DNA of 64,000 bases, taken from positions 1-64,000 of the forward strand of contig JAEESF010000010.1 in assembly GCA_016286205.1 (NCBI GenBank). Direction: 5' to 3'. Shown in pieces: positions 18,401-24,616 of this stretch. A model generated the notes under the pieces. That model was not told the origin of the DNA, searched no databases, and saw only the letters and a program-made list of their open reading frames with translations. The translations under genes were made by a program, and so were the position numbers. The stretch comes from Colicola sp016286205. Lineage in GTDB: Bacteria > Bacteroidota > Bacteroidia > Bacteroidales > Paludibacteraceae. Within the stretch, counting starts at the first letter, position 1. Each line of letters opens with the position of its first letter.

Positions 18401-19219
18401 TACGGAACAGTGACTGTACAAGCAAGGGTAGATGACTGCGTAGCTTCACTTACACTGGTGGTACTAGAGACCGAACAACTGGATTCGGTGGTGGTCTATC
18501 CGGCGGAAGTAACGATGCCTGCAGGCGACACACAACGATTTGAAGTGTGCCCAATCAATCAATTTGGAATGACTATCGATACCTGCCATTATGATTTCCG
18601 AGCAACGCAGGTGGGAGATACAACACTGACGTTCGATTGCTATGAACTGTCTGCAACAGCTGTGGCGCATGTATTGCCTTATTCGGATGTTAATTTAGCA
18701 CTCGAAAAGCCTGTTACAGAGTCAGGACACGAGAACGCAGGGACTGTACCAGAAAATGCAGTCGATGGAAAACAAGACACTCGATGGGGAAGTCGTTTCA
18801 ACGATGATGAATGGTTGGAGATAGACTTGCTGCATTGTTATCAACTAGATTCGATTCGTATATATTGGGAAACGGCTTATGCCACAGAATATGAGATTCA
18901 GGTCAGCCAAGATGCTATCTTCTACGAAACAGCCTATAGCACGACCAATGCTAAAGGGGGAAAGGTGACACATCCAATTCAGGTATCCGGGCGCTACGTA
19001 CGTCTCATTTGTCATAAGCGCAGTACTGGCTACGGTTCTTCACTATATGAGATAGAAGTCTATGGCTCAGGTCGCTGTGACGACATAGAAACCGCAATTG
19101 ATAATCATATAACACCAACAACCAATTACAAATTTATTAAGGATGGACAGATGTATATTTCGCACAACGGTGTTGTCTATACTGTTAGTGGCCTTGTATT
19201 CATGCACACCAAAGAGTGA
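15494..19219 (+). CDS. Secreted GH81 endo-beta-1,3-glucanase with two discoidin modules
   Basis: This 1241-residue endo-beta-1,3-glucanase has a signal peptide (about 1-19). The GH81 domain covers about residues 55-760 and shows the family motifs FNDHHFHYGYFIYSSAVL, LDPYCGHSF with Asp487, and GNGQESTSEA with Glu508 and Glu512. Two F5/8 type C modules, at about 779-903 and 1066-1190, flank an Ig-like region and probably bind glycan. The C-terminus has a short tail (FIKDGQMYISHNGVVYTVSG) like those of other secreted proteins in the window, suggesting T9SS export. The last 77 nt, which encode this tail, also encode the signal peptide of the next gene in another frame. Confidence 0.92.
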   Translation: MNRQPIIALFLFVTLALVAQTPVSVGGGSYASYVPLTKSRTSEHEGCQAYQMEHRKLYVPDSLLARLGAANGSVQGTMALPTNDWWTHALVNEWTGKIWMYPGWVEATQDGIDIGYPDHWEPTGNEVKWDTPLHVSLKATHADRPNPKMDCLVDNWSDFMMSFIIVCGEDWLRVTCVHGSPLIWFESKGMQMTVANPDAAKYWTQEATGQDKQWLVVGLKTDGLTDETLTTYATRVPRSTTMTYAYDAEHSSLSTTFSLTTENIATGARSATAPCLMAFLPHHYYEPSVIDFQLSDSHYLSPRGQMRLAEGNDFSISYPVHSFLPYFPAPLEWNEEFSATRMAELNADYSKRGTFGGDTYWGGKGLTQMAHYMTFALQMGDTATFRMAKQRLKDVLIDWYTYTPGEQRYYFARYPRWGALIGMDPSYDSETFNDHHFHYGYFIYSSAVLCMLDDDFRIQYGPMAREVARDYANWQHSADEPWFRTLDPYCGHSFAGGLGNAGNGNGQESTSEAIQGWGGVWMLGAALQDQEMLEAGIMGYTLETRATSEYWFDKKRRNIDFTKYQHPYCCNLTMQGVGWWTWFSGDPVWMHSIQWLPISPILTNCFSEDLAFTRWDYTQMYAAKEVGNYEAETNGLGDESGLGNVCLSYLSLFDADSAINVWSRMDAMGKPLAKNPDTGGITYWLAHSHKALGEKRYDIYANHPLACVYTDTLSGRMTYAVFNVGQTPLSVHFFGAKDTTVTVPHGLTLISGAHSQTITTIEDEADAVEPDPMAWNLPYPNLALHKPVAVSSEENAGCLAVNLTDGKETTRWGSIHQDNEYAIVDLEQMCYIDYMILRWETAYASEYELAFSDDNSTWRTSMHSSAGGVEKVDTRVRARYIRLKGTQRATQYGTSLYELEAYGRPLSGDPTKVFAIALSATDTVLYQGQSTVLTTTAYNVNGEEMTSTAAYTITNGIAQLNGNTVTCPNYGTVTVQARVDDCVASLTLVVLETEQLDSVVVYPAEVTMPAGDTQRFEVCPINQFGMTIDTCHYDFRATQVGDTTLTFDCYELSATAVAHVLPYSDVNLALEKPVTESGHENAGTVPENAVDGKQDTRWGSRFNDDEWLEIDLLHCYQLDSIRIYWETAYATEYEIQVSQDAIFYETAYSTTNAKGGKVTHPIQVSGRYVRLICHKRSTGYGSSLYEIEVYGSGRCDDIETAIDNHITPTTNYKFIKDGQMYISHNGVVYTVSGLVFMHTKE

Positions 19220-21368
19220 CGAAGATAAGTTTATAGAGGATCTTCTGGCACGTATGACGCTGGAGGAGAAAATAGGTCAGTTGAATCAACTTGACCCATC
19301 TTGGAGTGCAGAAGAAAAAGAGGCATTGATTCGCGAGGGCAAAGTAGGCTCTATCTTTAATATGGTGGGAGCTAAAGAAGTGAATCGATTGCAAAGGATG
19401 GCGGTGGAAGAAACGCGCTTGGGCATACCATTGGTGGCCGCTCGCGACGTGATACATGGTTATCATACGATTTATCCTATTCCTCTAGGGCAAGGCGCTA
19501 CGTGGAATCCTGATTTGGTAGAAAAAGCCGCACAATTGACTGCCATAGAAGCGCAACAAGATGGAATTCGTTGGGCTTTTTCGCCAATGGTAGATGTGGC
19601 GCATGATCCGCGTTGGGGGCGTGTGGCTGAAGGTTACGGAGAAGATGCGTTACTCACTTCTACGATGGGAGCAGCGACCGTTAGAGGTTATCAAAGTCAG
19701 GGCATGGCAGCGTGTGTGAAGCATTTTGCCGGATATTCGGTAAGTGAAGGAGGGCGCGACTATAATACCACTTGGATTCCAGAAGTGCAATTGCGTGATA
19801 TATACTTGCCGCCTTTTAAGGCCGCGATTGATGCGGGTGCGATGAGTGTGATGTGTTCGTTTAATGATTTGAACGGACTACCTTCGTCGGCTAATCCGCA
19901 TCTCAATATTGATATTCTGCGTCACGAATGGAAATCGGATGCATTGCTTGTTAGCGATTGGGGAAGTGGTTCGGATCTAGTGCCGCATGGTCTGTGTGCA
20001 GACAAGAAAGAGGCAGCATTGCGCTGCATCAATGCTCGCATGGAAATGGATATGCAAGGCAATATTTATACGGATTATCTGGCGGAACTGGTGAAAGAAG
20101 GTAAAGTGAAAGAAAGTCAGATAGACGAGTGCGTTCGTTCGGTATTGCGTCTGAAATATCGATTGGGATTGTTTGAAAATCCATATGTGCCGGAGGAAGA
20201 AATCCAAGACTATACTCCCGAGGCACTGGCTGCGGCGCAGCAAGCGGCAGAGGAGAGTGCAATATTGCTGAAAAATGACGGAATACTTCCGATTTCATCG
20301 GGAAAATCCGTGCTGATTTGTGGTCCGATGGCCGATCAAAAGAAAGAGCAATTGGGAACCTGGATATTTGATGGTCAGCCAGAGCACAGTATCACGCCAT
20401 TGGCTGCTTGGCAATCGCAATCGGATAATCGTGTTATCTATGAGTCGGGGTTGGCCTACAGCCGTGATAAGAATTTGGCGGGCATTCAGAAAGTAATAGC
20501 CAAAGCCAGTCAAGCAGATGTGATACTCTATTTCTGCGGAGAAGAAGCCATTCTTTCCGGCGAGGCTCGTTGTCGCGCAGATTTGAATCTGCCGGGTGCG
20601 CAAACGGAAATGATGGACGCGTTAGCCAAAACAGGTAAGCCCGTTGTGATGGTTGTTATGGCCGGTCGTCCGTTGACCATAGGCAAACAAGTGGATCAGG
20701 CTGCGGCTGTGCTTTATGCATTCCACGGAGGCACAATGGCCGGTCCTGCACTGCTGAATCTGTTGACCGGAAAAGTTGTTCCTTCGGGCAAAACGCCTAT
20801 CACATTTCCTAAGATGGTTGGTCAAGTTCCACTCTACTATAACAGACATAATACGGGTCGTCCGTCGTATGACCCGCCAATGCTGATAGATAGTATTCCA
20901 ATCGGTTGTCCGCAGTTCTCGATAGGTCAATCGTCTTATTGGTTGGAAACGCCAACAGAGCCGTTGTTCCCATTTGGATTTGGATTGTCGTACACGACGT
21001 TTGAGTACGGAGAACCGCAATTGAGCGATACATTATTGAGCGACAGTATCATAGTAAAGTGCGAGATACGGAATACCGGCAAGTATGATGCGTACGAAGT
21101 AGTGCAACTCTATACTCATCAGTTGTCGGGTGCGCTAGTTCGTCCTATAAAGGAATTGAAAGGTTTTAAGAAAATGCTGATTCCTGCGGGAGAAAAACGT
21201 ACGGTAGAATTGACCTTACATAAGAATGATTTAGGTTATTGGCACGAGGAAAAACGTGACTGCGAAAGTCGTGTATGGTTTGCTACCGATGCTGCCAGAT
21301 ACGAAATATGGGTAGCGCCCGATAGTCGATGCGCCACCCATTCCGTTACGTTTTCTATAGCAGAATAA
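19143..21368 (+). CDS. GH3 beta-glucosidase lipoprotein
   Basis: This 741-residue GH3 exo-acting beta-glucosidase has an (alpha/beta)8 domain from about residue 28 (LLARMTLEEKIGQ). It shows RWGRVAEGYGED at about 157-168, KHFAGY at 193-198 and the nucleophile Asp272 in VSDWGSG. An alpha/beta sandwich and a C-terminal fibronectin-like domain (EVVQLYTHQL, PIKELKGFKK) follow. The start at 19143 is chosen because it gives a good lipoprotein signal (LSILLVALYSC, Cys21). It lies 77 nt inside the GH81 gene in a different frame. Starting later, for example at the Met of MTLEEK, would remove any signal. It is the last gene of the glucan operon and converges with aqpZ, leaving a 3-bp gap. Confidence 0.9.
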   Translation: MDRCIFRTTVLSILLVALYSCTPKSDEDKFIEDLLARMTLEEKIGQLNQLDPSWSAEEKEALIREGKVGSIFNMVGAKEVNRLQRMAVEETRLGIPLVAARDVIHGYHTIYPIPLGQGATWNPDLVEKAAQLTAIEAQQDGIRWAFSPMVDVAHDPRWGRVAEGYGEDALLTSTMGAATVRGYQSQGMAACVKHFAGYSVSEGGRDYNTTWIPEVQLRDIYLPPFKAAIDAGAMSVMCSFNDLNGLPSSANPHLNIDILRHEWKSDALLVSDWGSGSDLVPHGLCADKKEAALRCINARMEMDMQGNIYTDYLAELVKEGKVKESQIDECVRSVLRLKYRLGLFENPYVPEEEIQDYTPEALAAAQQAAEESAILLKNDGILPISSGKSVLICGPMADQKKEQLGTWIFDGQPEHSITPLAAWQSQSDNRVIYESGLAYSRDKNLAGIQKVIAKASQADVILYFCGEEAILSGEARCRADLNLPGAQTEMMDALAKTGKPVVMVVMAGRPLTIGKQVDQAAAVLYAFHGGTMAGPALLNLLTGKVVPSGKTPITFPKMVGQVPLYYNRHNTGRPSYDPPMLIDSIPIGCPQFSIGQSSYWLETPTEPLFPFGFGLSYTTFEYGEPQLSDTLLSDSIIVKCEIRNTGKYDAYEVVQLYTHQLSGALVRPIKELKGFKKMLIPAGEKRTVELTLHKNDLGYWHEEKRDCESRVWFATDAARYEIWVAPDSRCATHSVTFSIAE

Positions 21369-21371
21369 CGC

Positions 21372-22085
21372 TTATTTCTTACATTTTCCTTCGCATGTGA
21401 TGCACTTGTAGCAAAGTCCTGCAAGTGCTGCTCCAACGAGCGGAGCAACGATGAAGAGCCACAACTGCGGAAGTGCAAGCGCATTCTCCGAGAAGATAGC
21501 TTGTGAGATAGAACGAGCAGGATTGACAGAAGTGTTGGTCAAAGGAATAGAGATGAGGTGAATCAGAGTGAGAGTAAGACCGATTGCCAATCCACCAAAT
21601 GCGCCATTAGCATGCTTGCTGTCAGTAACACCGAGGATAACCATCAGGAAAACGAAGGTCAGAACAGCCTCAATCGCAAATGCTCCCCACACATTGGTTT
21701 GCAGATAACCGGCAGCTACATCTTCTGCGCCGAAGAACTCGCCATAACCGTTAGCAGCAAAAGTACCGATAGCCATTCCAGCCGATTTTGCGATACCGAA
21801 GAGGATAGCAGCAGCAGCGATTGCGCCCAGGATTTGTGCGCACCAGTAAACCAACATTTCCTTAACAGTCATACGTCCGTTGACAAAAACGCCAAGGCTG
21901 ACAGCAGGGTTGAGATGAGCTCCGCTAATATGGCCGATGCCATAAGCAGCAGCAACGATAGTTAGACCAAAAGCGAGTGCAACGCCCAAGAATCCAACAT
22001 GACCGAACAAGGCAGTACCACAACCGCCGAGCACGAGAACTGCAGTTCCGAAGAACTCTGCAGCAAATTTGTTACACAATTTCAT
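21372..22085 (-). CDS. aqpZ: Aquaporin (AqpZ-like water channel)
   Basis: This 237-residue inner-membrane channel of the MIP family has six membrane segments and two re-entrant NPA boxes: AHLNPAVS with NPA at 59-61 and SVNPARSIS with NPA at 188-190. The GHISGAH sequence before the first box and the Arg directly after the second fit the narrow water-selective aquaporins. It is the last of three minus-strand genes (sirtuin, CPBP protease, aquaporin). Its start overlaps the CPBP stop by 4 nt (ATGA), which indicates co-transcription. There is no visible functional link to the glucan operon it converges with. Confidence 0.93.
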   Translation of the reverse strand: MKLCNKFAAEFFGTAVLVLGGCGTALFGHVGFLGVALAFGLTIVAAAYGIGHISGAHLNPAVSLGVFVNGRMTVKEMLVYWCAQILGAIAAAAILFGIAKSAGMAIGTFAANGYGEFFGAEDVAAGYLQTNVWGAFAIEAVLTFVFLMVILGVTDSKHANGAFGGLAIGLTLTLIHLISIPLTNTSVNPARSISQAIFSENALALPQLWLFIVAPLVGAALAGLCYKCITCEGKCKK

Positions 22086-22927
22086 AATCTTTGATTTTTA
22101 GTTAAATTATTAAAAAGTCCTAAAAGGGCTATTGTAGCAATGATACTGGCGATGCCGAGCCACCACATATTGCCTGTTCCGACAGTATCGGCCCAAGTCT
22201 TATTATCCGCGATTTCATCGAATAAATAATAGGAAATGACAGCGATGCCATTGTTGGTAAAATGCATCAAGATTGGCACCCACAAACTTCCGGTCCAAAC
22301 AAATGCATAACCAAACATGGCGCCCATCAACATTCGTGGGACGAAACCATAGAATTGCATATGAATGGCAGAAAAAACGATAGCCGAAATCCAGATAGCA
22401 ATGTGTGCGTTGTGCGGGAAAATTTGTTGAAGTGTTCCGCGGAAAGAGAGCTCTTCGGACAAGGCCGGAAGAAGAGCCAGCAGAAGGATGTTGATAATCA
22501 AAATACCCACATTGTCGGCTTGCAAAAATCGCTCGGTTAGTAATGCTGCAGCATCTTCCTGAGCACGCAGGAATTGTTCGATGAAATCGAGACTTTCCGG
22601 CAATTTGACGCGACTATTCAGGTCGGCCAGTAAGTTGATGCCGGGAATGGCACAAATCATGATAGCGATAGCGAGCAAGGCTATCTGCCACGACATTCCA
22701 CGATTGAGTTTGAGCCAGGCCAATGGTCGATGGTCGCTACTCCATAACCATGCGCATAGAATAGGCGGCAGGAGAAAAGTTCCTAATGTCTGCAGTAGTT
22801 GCAGCCACTTAAGAGAAACGGTGGTTTGCTCTGCGCCACATGCCAGATACCAAATACTCATCGCCACCAGCGTGAGAGCGGCCATGATACCTAGCCAAAC
22901 AAATATACGAACTAAGGGTTTATCCAT
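22082..22927 (-). CDS. CPBP family intramembrane metalloprotease
   Basis: This 281-residue protein with about 7-8 membrane segments carries the CPBP (CAAX protease/bacteriocin-processing, Abi) motifs. EELSFRG places Glu158, Glu159 and Arg163; SAIHM has His189; and a third motif LMHFTNN has His222. Such proteins are membrane proteases, but their bacterial substrates are mostly unknown. The start overlaps the end of the sirtuin gene by 8 nt and the end overlaps aqpZ by 4 nt. The role of this copy cannot be inferred. Confidence 0.88.
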   Translation of the reverse strand: MDKPLVRIFVWLGIMAALTLVAMSIWYLACGAEQTTVSLKWLQLLQTLGTFLLPPILCAWLWSSDHRPLAWLKLNRGMSWQIALLAIAIMICAIPGINLLADLNSRVKLPESLDFIEQFLRAQEDAAALLTERFLQADNVGILIINILLLALLPALSEELSFRGTLQQIFPHNAHIAIWISAIVFSAIHMQFYGFVPRMLMGAMFGYAFVWTGSLWVPILMHFTNNGIAVISYYLFDEIADNKTWADTVGTGNMWWLGIASIIATIALLGLFNNLTKNQRL

Positions 22928-23606
22928 TGATGAGTTTTTCTACCACTTCCGGCACACCAACAGTGGCGGGTTTGCGAATATGTGTGATTCGGTCGGCCCA
23001 CAAGCCAAATTCCGGTTGGCCAGGATCGACAAAATAGATTGGTACATCGGGTCGCGCGTAATGGATGAGCGAAGCAGCAGGATAGACATTCAGACTGGTC
23101 CCCACCACGAGCATAATATCCGCCTGCGATGCCACTCGGCAAGCTTCGTCGAAATAAGGAACTCCTTCGCCGAAGAAGACGATATACGGTCGCAGCAATG
23201 AACCATCCGGATGGCGGTCGCCATAATGTTGCTCCCAACCCTGAATAGGCACAGTTGCCGTTTCGTTGTTTTCCGAACGCAGTTTAGTGATTTCGCCATG
23301 CAGATGGATGACATTGGTGGAACCTGCGCGTTCGTGCAAATCATCTATATTTTGCGTGATGACGCGTGTGTCAGGCAGAGCCTGTTGGAGTTTGGCGATA
23401 GCAATATGAGCCGCGTTGGGTTTTGCCGCCAAGGTGTCGCGGCGACGAGCGTTGTAGAAGTCGACACAAAGTTGCGGATTGCGCAACCATGCTTCGTGCG
23501 TACACACATCTTCTACGCGATAATTCTCCCACAAGCCATCACTATCGCGGAAAGTTCCTAATCCGCTTTCGGCGCTAACGCCTGCTCCGGTAAAAACGAC
23601 AATCAT
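22920..23606 (-). CDS. Sir2-family NAD-dependent deacylase without zinc-binding cysteines
   Basis: This 228-residue sirtuin has the NAD-binding GAGVSAESGLGTFRD motif at about 7-21, TQNIDDLHERAG, the catalytic His in HLHGE, FFGEGVP and VGTSLNVYPA. The two CxxC zinc pairs found in most sirtuins are missing: the region after HLHGE (KLRSENNE...GWEQHYGDRH) has no cysteine. This pattern occurs in a group of Bacteroidota sirtuins and need not mean loss of activity. It is the first gene of a three-gene minus-strand operon behind a clear promoter, and its leader carries a copy of the CGAGAC-rich repeat. Confidence 0.88.
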   Translation of the reverse strand: MIVVFTGAGVSAESGLGTFRDSDGLWENYRVEDVCTHEAWLRNPQLCVDFYNARRRDTLAAKPNAAHIAIAKLQQALPDTRVITQNIDDLHERAGSTNVIHLHGEITKLRSENNETATVPIQGWEQHYGDRHPDGSLLRPYIVFFGEGVPYFDEACRVASQADIMLVVGTSLNVYPAASLIHYARPDVPIYFVDPGQPEFGLWADRITHIRKPATVGVPEVVEKLING

Positions 23607-23643
23607 GTGCTCAAAAATTTACTCTGATTAAGATTTTGATGGG

Positions 23644-23717
23644 TCATCTCTGTCTCGAAATGCTCTCGTGATCGTCTCGGTAAAGTCTCGTTTATGTCTC
23701 GTTCACTTCTCGACCAC
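23644..23717 (-). repeat. Partial copy of the mosaic intergenic repeat in the sirtuin leader
   Basis: Read on the minus strand it begins GTGGTCGAGAAGTGAACGAG, which differs by one base from 49847-49866, and continues with repeated CGAGAC units and a GATCACGAGAG end. It lies downstream of the sirtuin promoter, inside the transcript leader, and lacks the AT-rich hairpin module. Confidence 0.65.
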
Positions 23718-23754
23718 AAAAAAGTATACGATTATTAAGATTTTGAATCGGCGG

Positions 23755-23786
23755 CAAAGTTACAAAAAAAAACATAAACTCGCAAG
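23755..23786 (-). promoter_or_regulatory. Promoter of the sirtuin-CPBP-aqpZ operon
   Basis: On the minus strand a -33 CTTG (23783-23786), a 20-bp spacer and a -7 TAACTTTG (23755-23762) fit the Bacteroidota consensus. The predicted leader is about 140 nt. Confidence 0.65.
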
Positions 23787-23833
23787 ATAAGCGAATTAAA
23801 AATGGTAAAAATGAGAGTATTTTTACCTTTTTA

Positions 23834-23865
23834 TTTGTGTATATCAAAAAAAAGTACTATTTTTG
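23834..23865 (+). promoter_or_regulatory. Promoter of tsaB-porW
   Basis: A -33 TTTG at 23834-23837, a 20-bp spacer containing ATATCAAAAAAAA, and a -7 TATTTTTG at 23858-23865. It lies about 80 bp before the tsaB start. Confidence 0.75.
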
Positions 23866-23944
23866 CACACTTTTGGGTGCGCGCACTTGCACGCGTTGAG
23901 TGTGTACTCTCTCGAAATGAAACAAACTAAGCAAGTAAGTATAA

Positions 23945-24616
23945 ATGACTATTCTTTGTGTCGAAACTAGCACATCTGTTTGTTCTGCGGCTATCTGTGA
24001 GGATGGCGTGCCAACGAACGAACGTGTTTCACTAGAAGGCGGCAATCATGCGCGTATACTGCCGATATACATTGATGAATTATTATCTGCTCACCAAGGA
24101 AAGATAGATGCCGTTGCTGTTAGTGATGGCCCGGGCAGTTATACGGGTTTGCGCATAGGAGCCAGTATGGCTAAAGGTATATGTTACAGTTTGGGCATTC
24201 CACTCATTCCCGTTCCGACTTTGCAAACGCTATGTGCCGTAGCTAAAGAGAATTTAGGTGAGTCGGTAGAATCATTGGTTCTTTGCCCGATGATTGATGC
24301 CAGACGTATGGAGGTCTATACGGCTTTCTATGATGCGCAGTTTCAGCCACTTACAGATGTTCGTGCTGTGGTAGTGGAAAACTCACAATCGTTGTCAGCA
24401 CCAAATACATCGCGTGTTTGTTATTTTGGTGATGGTGCTACTAAATGTCAAATAGTGCTAACAGAGCCTTCTTGGCATTTTATTCCAGATATCGTTCCAT
24501 TGGCCCGCTATATGGGACGATTGGCAGAATCTTTGCCCGCTGCAGATACGGCTTATTACGAGCCGTTCTACCTAAAGGAATTTATTGCGGCACCGAGTCA
24601 TATTAAAGGATTGTAA
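23945..24616 (+). CDS. tsaB: tRNA threonylcarbamoyladenosine biosynthesis protein TsaB
   Basis: This 223-residue protein is the TsaB (YeaZ) subunit that works with TsaD and TsaE to place the threonylcarbamoyl group on A37 of ANN-decoding tRNAs in the cytoplasm. It has the ASKHA-fold opening ILCVETSTSVCSAAI and the characteristic GPGSYTGLRIG motif at about residues 64-74, followed by KGICYSLGIPLIPVPTLQ. Length is normal for the family. Its stop codon overlaps the porW start (TAATG), so both are likely translated from one mRNA made from the promoter at 23834-23865. Confidence 0.95.
   Translation: MTILCVETSTSVCSAAICEDGVPTNERVSLEGGNHARILPIYIDELLSAHQGKIDAVAVSDGPGSYTGLRIGASMAKGICYSLGIPLIPVPTLQTLCAVAKENLGESVESLVLCPMIDARRMEVYTAFYDAQFQPLTDVRAVVVENSQSLSAPNTSRVCYFGDGATKCQIVLTEPSWHFIPDIVPLARYMGRLAESLPAADTAYYEPFYLKEFIAAPSHIKGL

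Larger units (their letters stand above)
23607..23944. other. Divergent intergenic region between sirtuin and tsaB
   Basis: This 338-bp non-coding stretch holds the sirtuin promoter (23755-23786, minus), the tsaB promoter (23834-23865, plus), a CGAGAC-rich repeat copy (23644-23717) in the sirtuin leader, and one copy of a 25-bp sequence (23614-23638) found again at 44003-44027. No coding region was seen in it. Confidence 0.7.

Noticed and set aside
21369..21371. Terminator between GH3 and aqpZ
   Set aside because: The convergent genes are 3 bp apart and no stem with a T-run was seen at the junction.
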